A DNA stretch of 64,000 bases from Paenibacillus taichungensis (GTDB lineage Bacteria > Bacillota > Bacilli > Paenibacillales > Paenibacillaceae). A program made the position numbers and the translations under genes. The stretch covers positions 434,001 through 498,000 of the forward strand of contig NZ_QEVW01000014.1 of assembly GCF_003287275.1 (NCBI RefSeq), written 5' to 3'. The notes under the pieces are model-generated. The model had not been told where the DNA came from and searched no databases. It worked only from the letters and a program-made list of their open reading frames with translations. Numbering within the stretch: the stretch's first letter is position 1; every line of letters begins with the position of its first letter. Of this stretch, positions 42,814-50,648 are shown one piece after another.

Positions 42814-44532
42814 TTAGGAATGGCTATATTGCACTTGGTGAAGCCTGCTGTATATGCCTCCAGCTGCGACCAATTCCTCATGGTTACCCTGTTCTGCGAT
42901 GCCATCCGCATTGACTACTAGGATGCGATCTGCATTCTTGATGGTTGTCAGTCGATGTGCAATAACAAGTGTTGTTCTACCCACTGACAGTTCCGCCAAG
43001 GACTTCTGGATTAATGCTTCAGTTTCGGTATCCAGAGCGGACGTTGCTTCGTCCAAGATGAGAATGGGTGGATTTTTCAGGAACATACGAGCAATGGACA
43101 AACGCTGTTTTTGACCTCCGGACAGTTTGACACCACGTTCACCAATAATGGTATCGATCCCTTCTGGCAAAGTAAGAAGCAACTCTTCCAAAGAGGCACG
43201 ACGGGCCGCATCCCAGATTTGTTCGTCTGTTGCCGTTAAATCGCCATAAGCGATATTCTCCTTAATTGTGCCTGAGAAGAGAAATACATCTTGTTGAACA
43301 ATACCGATATGTCTACGCAAGGATTCCAGCTGAACCTCACGAATATCAACTCCATCAACGGTGATTCGACCTTCCTCTACTTCATAGAATCGCGGAAGAA
43401 GACTGCAGATGGTCGTTTTACCTGCACCGGAAGGACCCACAAATGCAACGGTTTCGCCTGGATTGATAGACAAACTGATATTATTCAGAATACGTCGATT
43501 TTCCTCATAACCGAACGAGACATTTTCGAAGCGAATATCTCCACGGACGCTTTTTAGCTCAACCGCATTTTTCGCATCGGCAATTTCGGGTTCGGTATCA
43601 ATGATTTCCAGGTAACGCTTGAATCCTGCAATACCCTTAGGATAACTTTCGATTACGGCGTTAATTTTTTCAATCGGACGGAAGAAGATGTTGGATAACA
43701 GCAGGAATGCCATGAAATCACCCATATCAATTCTGCCATCGATAAAGAACCAGGCACCGCTTATCATAACAAACACAGTAACCAGACGCATCATCATGTA
43801 GCTGACCGATATACTCTTCGCCATCGTTTTGTAAGCAAGCAGCTTTGTTTTACGGAAGTTCTCGTTGTCTACGGAAAATAGTTTTTTCTCATGCTCTTCG
43901 TTAGCGAATGATTGAACGACACGAATTCCACCTACATTGTCTTCAATACGGGAATTGAAATTCCCCACATCGCCGAAGAGACGCCGATAGGTCTTCGTCA
44001 TGCGCCCACCGAACACGATAATGACCCAGGCCATGATAGGAATAATGATAAAGGTAATCAGTGCAAGCTCTAAATTAATATTTGCCATAAGCCAGAAAGA
44101 TCCGATTAATGTCATCACTGCGATGAAAACATCCTCTGGTCCATGGTGAGCCACCTCGCCAATATCGTTAAGGTCATTCGTAAGATGGCCGATCAGATGA
44201 CCGGTTTTACGATTATCGAAGAATCGGAAAGATAACTTTTGCAAATGAGCAAACATCTTCGAACGCATGTTGGTCTCAATGTTAATACCAAGCATATGCC
44301 CCCAGTAGGTCACGACATAATTCAAGACGGTATTCAGCGCATAGATCGACAGCAATACAATACATGCGAGGATAATGAGTGGCCAATCTTGACCTGGCAG
44401 CAACTCATTAATGAATTTACTTACAGCAAGTGGAAATGCCAGCTCTAGTAAACCAGCTATTACTGCACAACCAAAATCAATTAAAAACAGTTTTTTGTAA
44501 GGACGATAATACGAGAAAAAACGACGAAGCAT
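42814..44532 (-). CDS. ABC exporter half-transporter (multidrug/lipid type)
   Basis: A 572-residue fused membrane-plus-ATPase half-transporter that should act as a dimer. Six transmembrane helices span 1-310. Walker A is GPSGAGKTT at about 364-372, the signature LSGGQKQR, Walker B ILILDEATSALD and the switch His in IAHRLTT. The family exports drugs, lipids or peptides (BmrA/MsbA type). It starts 2 nt after the small basic protein gene, so the two are surely co-transcribed, and both lie under the GTATAC-rich promoter. Confidence 0.92.
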   Translation of the reverse strand: MLRRFFSYYRPYKKLFLIDFGCAVIAGLLELAFPLAVSKFINELLPGQDWPLIILACIVLLSIYALNTVLNYVVTYWGHMLGINIETNMRSKMFAHLQKLSFRFFDNRKTGHLIGHLTNDLNDIGEVAHHGPEDVFIAVMTLIGSFWLMANINLELALITFIIIPIMAWVIIVFGGRMTKTYRRLFGDVGNFNSRIEDNVGGIRVVQSFANEEHEKKLFSVDNENFRKTKLLAYKTMAKSISVSYMMMRLVTVFVMISGAWFFIDGRIDMGDFMAFLLLSNIFFRPIEKINAVIESYPKGIAGFKRYLEIIDTEPEIADAKNAVELKSVRGDIRFENVSFGYEENRRILNNISLSINPGETVAFVGPSGAGKTTICSLLPRFYEVEEGRITVDGVDIREVQLESLRRHIGIVQQDVFLFSGTIKENIAYGDLTATDEQIWDAARRASLEELLLTLPEGIDTIIGERGVKLSGGQKQRLSIARMFLKNPPILILDEATSALDTETEALIQKSLAELSVGRTTLVIAHRLTTIKNADRILVVNADGIAEQGNHEELVAAGGIYSRLHQVQYSHS

Positions 44533-44534
44533 TC

Positions 44535-44903
44535 TTATTCACTCTCCAGATCCTGATTAGGGCTTTCTTCTTCATTTTGTAATTCAAAAAGTTGAATGTA
44601 TTCATCAATGACCTGATCAATGGCTTTCAGCTCACCACTAATCATCTGATGAATATTACGGAACTCCTCCTGACCAAGCTGTCTGGCCAACGTAGCTCTT
44701 CGATTCTGCATTTGTTCCAAAAAGACTAGAATTCTTCCACGACGAAACGTTTGTGCCCCATTACCCCGTTTTCCGTGATGCTCTCCATGCCCTCTCCCAC
44801 GTCTTGAACGTTCACCTTGTTGCTCATCTTCCCCACGACCGCGTCTGGACCGCTCTCCATGGCGATCAGGTTGTTCGTTCACATTTATATGTCTTTCTCT
44901 CAT
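44535..44903 (-). CDS. Small Arg/Gly/His-rich protein of unknown function, paired with ABC exporter
   Basis: A 122-residue protein I do not recognise. The N-terminal half is low-complexity and basic, with a tandem repeat GERSRRGRGEDEQQ / GERSRRGRGHGEHH and several His. The C-terminal half (RGRILVFLEQMQNRRATLARQL, FRNIHQMISGELKAIDQVIDEY) looks fully helical, followed by an acidic tail. An ATG at 44942 lies inside the operator/promoter. The ATG at 44903, 8 nt after GGAGGTG, is preferred. The position directly in front of an exporter and under a palindromic operator array suggests a regulator or accessory factor, but no DNA-binding domain is evident. Confidence 0.75.
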   Translation of the reverse strand: MRERHINVNEQPDRHGERSRRGRGEDEQQGERSRRGRGHGEHHGKRGNGAQTFRRGRILVFLEQMQNRRATLARQLGQEEFRNIHQMISGELKAIDQVIDEYIQLFELQNEEESPNQDLESE

Positions 44904-44924
44904 TTGTGAAGCACCTCCATTTTC

Positions 44925-44966
44925 GTATACATTTGTATACAATTGATTATGTATACGATTGTATAC
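44925..44966. promoter_or_regulatory. Array of four GTATAC palindromes
   Basis: GTATAC occurs at 44925, 44935, 44951 and 44961: two pairs with 10-bp period, 26 bp apart, symmetric about 44945.5. The distal pair overlaps the -10 of the promoter below. A probable cooperative operator. Confidence 0.7.
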
Positions 44967-44986
44967 GTAAGGGAATTTTCTGTCAA
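44958..44986 (-). promoter_or_regulatory. SigA promoter of the basic protein-ABC exporter operon
   Basis: Minus strand: -35 TTGACA (44986-44981), a 17-nt spacer, -10 TACAAT (44963-44958). Confidence 0.78.
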
Positions 44987-45016
44987 CCCGTATTTTTCCA
45001 TTTTATTCTGGGTCAA

Positions 45017-45048
45017 TTCATATTCAGTTCACTGCCCTAGAGTACACT
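45017..45048 (+). promoter_or_regulatory. TTCATAT-type direct repeat before the first serine hydrolase gene (box A)
   Basis: TTCATATTCAG (45017-45027) followed by TTCACTGCCCT (45028-45038), an 11-bp-period repeat as used by OmpR-family regulators. A GAGTACACT block follows at 45040-45048. Same orientation relative to the gene as the four related boxes in this region. Confidence 0.65.
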
Positions 45049-45105
45049 AACTTACGCACCATCACAGAGATCCCCAATTTACAGATAAGACAGGAGAAGA
45101 TGAGA

Positions 45106-47199
45106 TTGACACTGAAAAAACGAACTTCAATAACCGCCGTAACCCTGGTGTTAACCATGTTAGCCCCAATGACTGTTCTCGCCGCACCGGCAACCAGTAA
45201 CAGTAAGAACCTTAAGTATGATATGACCCAAAAAGCAGTGATGGAGAAGGCCAAGCTCCTTACCGAAACATATGGTACAACAAGTGTACAGTACGCACTC
45301 ATGGATGAGGGAGAAATCGTGATCTCCGGACAAGTAGGCAAAAACGACCCGGAGGGCCATATCGCCCTTTCTTCTAATACTATGTATGGCATCGGTTCAA
45401 CCAGTAAAATGGTGCTTACCGCCGCTGTGATGAAGCTGGTTGATGGAGGCAAAATCAATTTGGATGTGCCGGTTGTGAACTATATCCCGGAATTCAAGAT
45501 GAAGGACAATCGTTACACAAAAATTACACCTCGTATGCTGCTGAATCATTCATCCGGGATTCTCGGAACCTCAAGCAGTAGTGCCATACTGTATGGGGAC
45601 AATGACACCTATGCACATGATACATTTTTGGATCAATTGGCCGAGCAAAATTTGAAGGCAGATCCGGGAGCCTACTCGGTGTATAGTAACGATAGCTTTA
45701 CGTTAGCTGAAATTCTGGTCGAAAAGGTTAGCGGCATGAGCTTTAGCCATTTCATCCAACAGAATTTCACCGAACCCTTGGGTATGAGCCACACCAAAAC
45801 GCCGCAGGATCTGGTTGACCCTGACCAAATGGCGGTAACTTATTCGCAGCTGAATAAGGAACAACTCCCACTAGAGAACACGAATATGATTGGCTCTGGA
45901 GGCATTTACTCTACTGCAGAAGATCTGGTCAAATTTTCGCAAATCTTTACGGGAGAGGTCAAAGGTATTCTTTCCAGCGAATCAGCAGAAGCCATGACGC
46001 AGGAAGAATACAAAAGTGGCCTGTGGCCAGATGACAGCGATTCATCGATTTCGTACGGGTTAGGTTGGGATAGTGTGAACTTGTTCCCATTTAGCGAATA
46101 TGGCATCAAGGCAGTTACCAAAGGCGGGAATACGATTGCCTATCATTCGTCATTAATTGTGCTTCCGGAATACAATATGGCTGCAGTCGTTACCTCTTCA
46201 GGTGGATCAAGCACAACCGACCAATTGATTGCGAGCGAACTGTTGCTTAGCGCACTTGAGGAAAAAGATATTATTAAAGAACGGAAGCCGGAAAAATCAT
46301 TTGGCGTACCTGTAAAAACAACCATGCCGACGGAACTAACGCAGTATGCTGGTATTTATGGGGCTGTTGGCAGCTCGTTATTGAAGTTGGAAGTGAATGA
46401 TGAGGGGCGATTGACGATGTCCCTGCTATTGTCGCCAAACAGTACGGAACAAAAGTATACGTATACCGCAGATGGTTCTTTCGTGAATGAGCAAGGTACC
46501 GAAAAGTTGAAATTCGCCCAAGGGGATAACGGGAATACATACTTGTGGTCCCGTTCGTATCAGTCGGTGCCAGGGCTTGGACAGATCGCCTCCTCGGAAT
46601 ACAAGGCAGAAAAGCTCGAAACCAATTCATTACCCGAAGATGTAACAGCCGCTTGGCAGAAGCGCGAAGGCAACATTTATTACCTGGTGAATGAAAAATA
46701 CACCTCAACGGTATATGACAGTGCAACGCCGATCATCCCCATTCATATGTTCGATGAGGCACCAGGTTATGTGTATACTAATAAAATTATTGATGCAAAT
46801 TCGGCCGTGAATCAACTGCAAATTCCAGGCTTGGCTGGGCGTGATACGATGGAGTATAAGTTCTTCGAGAAAGACGGGGTGGAATACGTCTCAGCAGGAG
46901 GAAAGGTCTACGTCAGTCAAGAACTTGTGAGACCACTCTATTCAGGGAAACAATCGAAGACAACGATTCAAACGAATGGTTATGCGACATGGTACTCGAT
47001 ACCGGCAGCAGTCGCAGGTAAAAAGATGACAGTGAAGATGCCTTCGAAAGGCGCTTTCACTGTATATGACCAGACGGGTATCAGTACGAATCATACCGTG
47101 GTTAGTGGCGAAAATGAAGTTACATTACCTGAAAATGGTACGATTGTATTTGCCGGTGAAGCTGGTTCAAGGTTCGAAATTACGTTAACAAATCAATAG
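45106..47199 (+). CDS. Secreted serine hydrolase, class C beta-lactamase fold (paralogue 1)
   Basis: A 697-residue secreted protein with a signal peptide cleaved near VLAA-P. The penicillin-binding/S12 serine hydrolase domain spans about 45-390: the nucleophile motif SxxK is STSK (about 98-101), YSN (about 193-195) and KGG (about 339-341). The C-terminal 300 residues (two beta-rich segments) are shared with the two paralogues. Known relatives are D-amino peptidases, esterases and carboxypeptidases; true antibiotic hydrolysis is not implied. Start: ATG at 45100 is 3 nt from AGGAG, and the in-frame TTG at 45106 is 9 nt away. Paralogue 3 shows that the 9-nt position is used, so TTG is chosen. 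Monocistronic. Confidence 0.88.
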   Translation: MTLKKRTSITAVTLVLTMLAPMTVLAAPATSNSKNLKYDMTQKAVMEKAKLLTETYGTTSVQYALMDEGEIVISGQVGKNDPEGHIALSSNTMYGIGSTSKMVLTAAVMKLVDGGKINLDVPVVNYIPEFKMKDNRYTKITPRMLLNHSSGILGTSSSSAILYGDNDTYAHDTFLDQLAEQNLKADPGAYSVYSNDSFTLAEILVEKVSGMSFSHFIQQNFTEPLGMSHTKTPQDLVDPDQMAVTYSQLNKEQLPLENTNMIGSGGIYSTAEDLVKFSQIFTGEVKGILSSESAEAMTQEEYKSGLWPDDSDSSISYGLGWDSVNLFPFSEYGIKAVTKGGNTIAYHSSLIVLPEYNMAAVVTSSGGSSTTDQLIASELLLSALEEKDIIKERKPEKSFGVPVKTTMPTELTQYAGIYGAVGSSLLKLEVNDEGRLTMSLLLSPNSTEQKYTYTADGSFVNEQGTEKLKFAQGDNGNTYLWSRSYQSVPGLGQIASSEYKAEKLETNSLPEDVTAAWQKREGNIYYLVNEKYTSTVYDSATPIIPIHMFDEAPGYVYTNKIIDANSAVNQLQIPGLAGRDTMEYKFFEKDGVEYVSAGGKVYVSQELVRPLYSGKQSKTTIQTNGYATWYSIPAAVAGKKMTVKMPSKGAFTVYDQTGISTNHTVVSGENEVTLPENGTIVFAGEAGSRFEITLTNQ

Positions 47200-47216
47200 T
47201 AATAAGTATGGAAAAT

Positions 47217-47265
47217 ACGCCCGTTCCCCGGTGTTCTAATGGGGAACGGGCGTTTCGTTCTTTCT
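47217..47265. terminator. Bidirectional terminator between convergent hydrolase genes
   Basis: A perfect 13-bp stem ACGCCCGTTCCCC/GGGGAACGGGCGT with an 11-nt loop, followed by TTTCGTTCTTTC; TATTTTCC follows on the other strand. Confidence 0.85.
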
Positions 47266-47302
47266 GAAATCAATTCTGAAAGGTACTACGTTTGTTCTAA
47301 TT

Positions 47303-48244
47303 TTATTTTACTTCGTTCATAAACTTCCTGAAGTTTTCGGTTATTTCTTTGGATCGGGTATGGTGTAAATAATGTCCACCTTCGAATGTCATTACTTTAC
47401 CATGTACAGAATTTTTGACTTGCTCTTCATGCAAAGGTATCCACCCTTCCGTTTCGGTATCATTCGCTTGTAAAAAGAAAATGACTGGCAGATCTTTGGG
47501 GAAGGTCAAGTCTTCAGCAGCTTTGAAATTGGGACCAAAATTTTCGCCTTCACTTAAGTTGTTCGGATTAAACGTATTTTTGAGTGAGAGCATTCGAATC
47601 TGTTCTCTGGTATCATCATCAACATCGGGTGCAATCAGTTGATCAGGGGCCAGTTTCATTAACAATCGGTAGAATCCTGATTTTTTAAGCAGTTTGTATG
47701 TTTCGGTTGGAAATGGACCATCGTTACCCCCCTGCGTTGGAACGCTGCTATCAATCCCGACAAAAGCATTTACTTCGTTTGGATATTTGTTTACATAATC
47801 CAGTCCGTAAATCCCTGAAATGGAGTGACCCATCAGCGTGTAATGAGTAATATTAAGCTGCTGTAGAGCTTCATGAATTTCACTGACCATATTATCAATC
47901 GTTCGCTCTTTTTCGCTTACATCACTTAATCCATAACCGAAAGGTTCAATGACGACGACTTTGTAAAATGGGGATAGCTCATCGATGAGCGGTTTAAAAT
48001 CAAGGGCTGGGGCGGGTGTTCCATATCCGGGAAGTAATACGACCGTTTCTTCGCCTTTCCCTTGAATTAACACATTCATGTTTTTCCCGTCAACCGCTAC
48101 GGACTGACCATAGGGTTTTATTTTCCCTTCCTCCGACTTGTTGCTAAATACATTTACAAAATAAACAGTGGCAATAAATAATGCTAAAGCGATAACTATG
48201 GCTCCCAATATTTTGAGTATAATGATTGTTATTTTTTTCATCAT
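47303..48244 (-). CDS. Membrane-anchored alpha/beta hydrolase (paralogue 1)
   Basis: A 313-residue protein with one N-terminal transmembrane anchor (about 7-31) and an extracytoplasmic alpha/beta-hydrolase domain. Oxyanion loop LPGYG (72-76), nucleophile Ser141 in GHSISG, and catalytic His291 in EGGHYLHH; the acid is probably Asp262 or a nearby Glu. The fold covers esterases, lipases and prolyl aminopeptidases, and the substrate is unknown. AGGAG lies exactly 9 nt before the ATG, as in its relatives. It follows paralogue 2 of the serine hydrolases by 57 nt without a terminator, so the two form an operon. Confidence 0.87.
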   Translation of the reverse strand: MMKKITIIILKILGAIVIALALFIATVYFVNVFSNKSEEGKIKPYGQSVAVDGKNMNVLIQGKGEETVVLLPGYGTPAPALDFKPLIDELSPFYKVVVIEPFGYGLSDVSEKERTIDNMVSEIHEALQQLNITHYTLMGHSISGIYGLDYVNKYPNEVNAFVGIDSSVPTQGGNDGPFPTETYKLLKKSGFYRLLMKLAPDQLIAPDVDDDTREQIRMLSLKNTFNPNNLSEGENFGPNFKAAEDLTFPKDLPVIFFLQANDTETEGWIPLHEEQVKNSVHGKVMTFEGGHYLHHTRSKEITENFRKFMNEVK

Positions 48245-48301
48245 GATGGTTATCTCCTGTTGAGTTCGTTTATTGTACAGCCATTTGGAAATCCATTCAT
48301 T

Positions 48302-50425
48302 TTACTTTTTTAATGAAATTTCGAATTTGGAACCAGCCTCACCTGCAAATACAATACGGCCGTTTTCTGGTAAAACAACATCATTCTTACCGCTGACCAC
48401 GCTGTGATTAATACAAATTCCGGTCTGGTCATAGACAGCAAAGGCTCCCTTTGCAGGCATCTTCACTGTCATCATTTTTCCTTTCGCAGTCGCTGGTACC
48501 GAAAACCATTTGGCATATCCATCTGCTTGAATGGTTGTTGCGGATTGTTTACCCGAATAGATGGGTTTTACAAGTTCCTCACTGGCGTATACATAACCCA
48601 AAGCTGTAAGATACTCTCCTCCGTTCTTTTCGGAGAAATGAATGTCCATCGTATCACGGCCGGCAGTACCCGGAATTTGCAATGAATTGGCTGCTTCGTT
48701 AACTCCAGTAATCTTATGATTGGACATATACCCTGGAGTCTCTTTATTCATATGAATAGACAGGATCGATGAAGCATTGAGATAAGCCATCGATGTGTAT
48801 TTCTCATTCACCAGGTAATATTTTTTACCATCGCGCTTTGCCCATGCGGCGTTAATCTCTTTGGATAATTTATTGGCTTCAAGCTTCTCCGCATTATATT
48901 CTGAGAAAGCCAGCTGTCCAAGTCCTGGAACAGATATATAAGATCGTGACCACAAGTAGGTTTTCCCATTTTTCTCCACCACGAATTTCAACTTGTCTGT
49001 ACCTTCGTTGTTAACAAAAGTACCATCGGCTGTATATGTGTATTCTTGAACCGGATTACCCGGAGCTGTAAGTGTGGATACAGTCATTTGTCCAGCCTCA
49101 TTTATTTTGATCTTACTAACCGAATTATTACCGCCATAGATACCTGCAAACTTGGATATTCCCTTAGGCATATCGGCCTTCACGGGTACGCCAAATGATT
49201 TTTCCGGCTTCCGTTCTGTAATCATGTCCTTTTCCTCAAGTGCGCTGAGTAATAATTCATTCGCAATGAATTGATTGGTTGCGCTCGACCCTCCTGAAGA
49301 GATAACGGCTGCAGCCATGTTGTATTCCGGGAGTACCACTAAAGAAGAATGATAAGATTGCGTATCTCCTCCTTTCATCACGGCCTTAATGCCGTATTCG
49401 TTGAATGGGAACATGTTCACACTATCCCACCCTAACCCGTAAGACATAAATGTATCGCTATCCTCTGGCCACATGCCTCTTCTATACTCTTCTTGTGCCA
49501 TAGCTTCGACAGACTTACTGGAAAGAATACCATTAACCTCTCCCGTGAAAATTCGTGAAAATTTGACCAGATCTTCAGCGGTAGAATACAGACCTCCCGT
49601 AGCGATGATATTATAATTCTCTTTTGGAAGTTGTCCCTCATAAAAAGGGGAATAGATTCCCGCCATTTCTGCCGGATCAACCACATCCTGTGGTGTTTTG
49701 GTATGGTTCATATCCAAAGGCTCCGTGAAATACTTGTGTATAAATTCGGTATAACCGAGTCCGCTAACTCTTTCGACCAGAATCTCGGCTAACGTAAAGC
49801 CATCGTTGCTGTAGACTGAGTATGCGCCGGGATCTGCCTTCAGGGTCTGATTCGCCAATTGATCGAGAAACGTATCATGTAAATAGGTGTCATTATCTCC
49901 GTACAATGTGGCATTGCTGAATGAGCTGCCCAGTAGACCGGAGGAATGATTCAGCAACATACGGGGTGTGATCTGTTTGTATCGGTTATCTTTCATTTTA
50001 AAGTCAGGCATATAGTTCACAACAGGCACATCCAAATCGATCTTGGCTTTGTCAACCAGCTTCATTACAGCAGCTGTAAGCATCATTTTACTGGTTGAAC
50101 CAATGCCATAGATCGTGTTTGAAGTAAGAGGTGCCTTGTCGTTTATATCGTTCTTGCCTGTTTGACCGGACACCACAATCTCTCCACCTTCGATCAGCGC
50201 ATACTGCAGACTCGTCGTACCATATGTCTCAGTCAGTAATTTGGCTTTTTCGATCACGGCTTTCTTTGTTGCCTCATACGTAAGGTTACTGTTGTTATTC
50301 ATGGCAGCCGGTGCGGCTATTGCAGATAGCGGGGCTAACATGGTTAACAATAGCGTTAAAGCTGCAATTGAAGTTCGTTTTTTGACTATTCTCTTGAGCA
50401 CTTTCATTTTCTCTTGTTGTATCAT
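48302..50425 (-). CDS. Secreted serine hydrolase, class C beta-lactamase fold (paralogue 2)
   Basis: A 707-residue secreted protein, close to paralogue 3 and more distant from paralogue 1. The signal peptide (KKRTSIAALTLLLTMLAP, cut near AIAA) is longer at its N-terminus. Motifs: YGIGSTSK with nucleophile Ser, YSND, MKGGD. The conserved C-terminal half ends AGEAGSKFEISLKK. It differs from the others at the third motif (VMKGGDTQSYHSS versus VTKGGDTISYHSS). Starts ATG 50431 (3 nt from AGGAG) and ATG 50425 (9 nt) are both possible; the second matches the other family members. First gene of an operon with the alpha/beta hydrolase at 47303-48244. Confidence 0.88.
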   Translation of the reverse strand: MIQQEKMKVLKRIVKKRTSIAALTLLLTMLAPLSAIAAPAAMNNNSNLTYEATKKAVIEKAKLLTETYGTTSLQYALIEGGEIVVSGQTGKNDINDKAPLTSNTIYGIGSTSKMMLTAAVMKLVDKAKIDLDVPVVNYMPDFKMKDNRYKQITPRMLLNHSSGLLGSSFSNATLYGDNDTYLHDTFLDQLANQTLKADPGAYSVYSNDGFTLAEILVERVSGLGYTEFIHKYFTEPLDMNHTKTPQDVVDPAEMAGIYSPFYEGQLPKENYNIIATGGLYSTAEDLVKFSRIFTGEVNGILSSKSVEAMAQEEYRRGMWPEDSDTFMSYGLGWDSVNMFPFNEYGIKAVMKGGDTQSYHSSLVVLPEYNMAAAVISSGGSSATNQFIANELLLSALEEKDMITERKPEKSFGVPVKADMPKGISKFAGIYGGNNSVSKIKINEAGQMTVSTLTAPGNPVQEYTYTADGTFVNNEGTDKLKFVVEKNGKTYLWSRSYISVPGLGQLAFSEYNAEKLEANKLSKEINAAWAKRDGKKYYLVNEKYTSMAYLNASSILSIHMNKETPGYMSNHKITGVNEAANSLQIPGTAGRDTMDIHFSEKNGGEYLTALGYVYASEELVKPIYSGKQSATTIQADGYAKWFSVPATAKGKMMTVKMPAKGAFAVYDQTGICINHSVVSGKNDVVLPENGRIVFAGEAGSKFEISLKK

Positions 50426-50499
50426 TTGCATCTTCTCCTGTCAGTATCTCTTTATTAGAGTATCTTAGCTTTGGTACTAAAATAAGCTTAACCCATAGA

Positions 50500-50539
50500 A
50501 ATGTACTCTTCGTGACGTCTATATGAACCGAGTATGAAC
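50500..50539 (-). promoter_or_regulatory. TTCATAT-type direct repeat before serine hydrolase 2 (box B)
   Basis: Minus strand: TTCATACTCGG then TTCATAT (50538-50521), followed by AGACGTCACGAAGAGTACATT. The TACATT block begins 22 nt after the start of the second repeat, the same distance as in box C. Confidence 0.7.
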
Positions 50540-50598
50540 AGGCAAACTAATTTGAGTACATGATGATTTACGATCCTTGATCCTTCCTTTTTACGTCA

Positions 50599-50638
50599 TA
50601 AAAATATCCCCTTTAAGTAGACACTTAAAGGGGATATT
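50599..50638 (-). terminator. Terminator after serine hydrolase 3
   Basis: A perfect 16-bp stem AATATCCCCTTTAAGT/ACTTAAAGGGGATATT with loop GTCT, then TTTTTA on the minus strand. Confidence 0.9.
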
Positions 50639-50648
50639 GACTTCGCTT

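Noticed and set aside
44535..44942. Upstream ATG at 44942 as start of the small basic protein
   Set aside because: It lies within the GTATAC operator array close to the promoter and has no ribosome site; ATG at 44903 has GGAGGTG at 8 nt.
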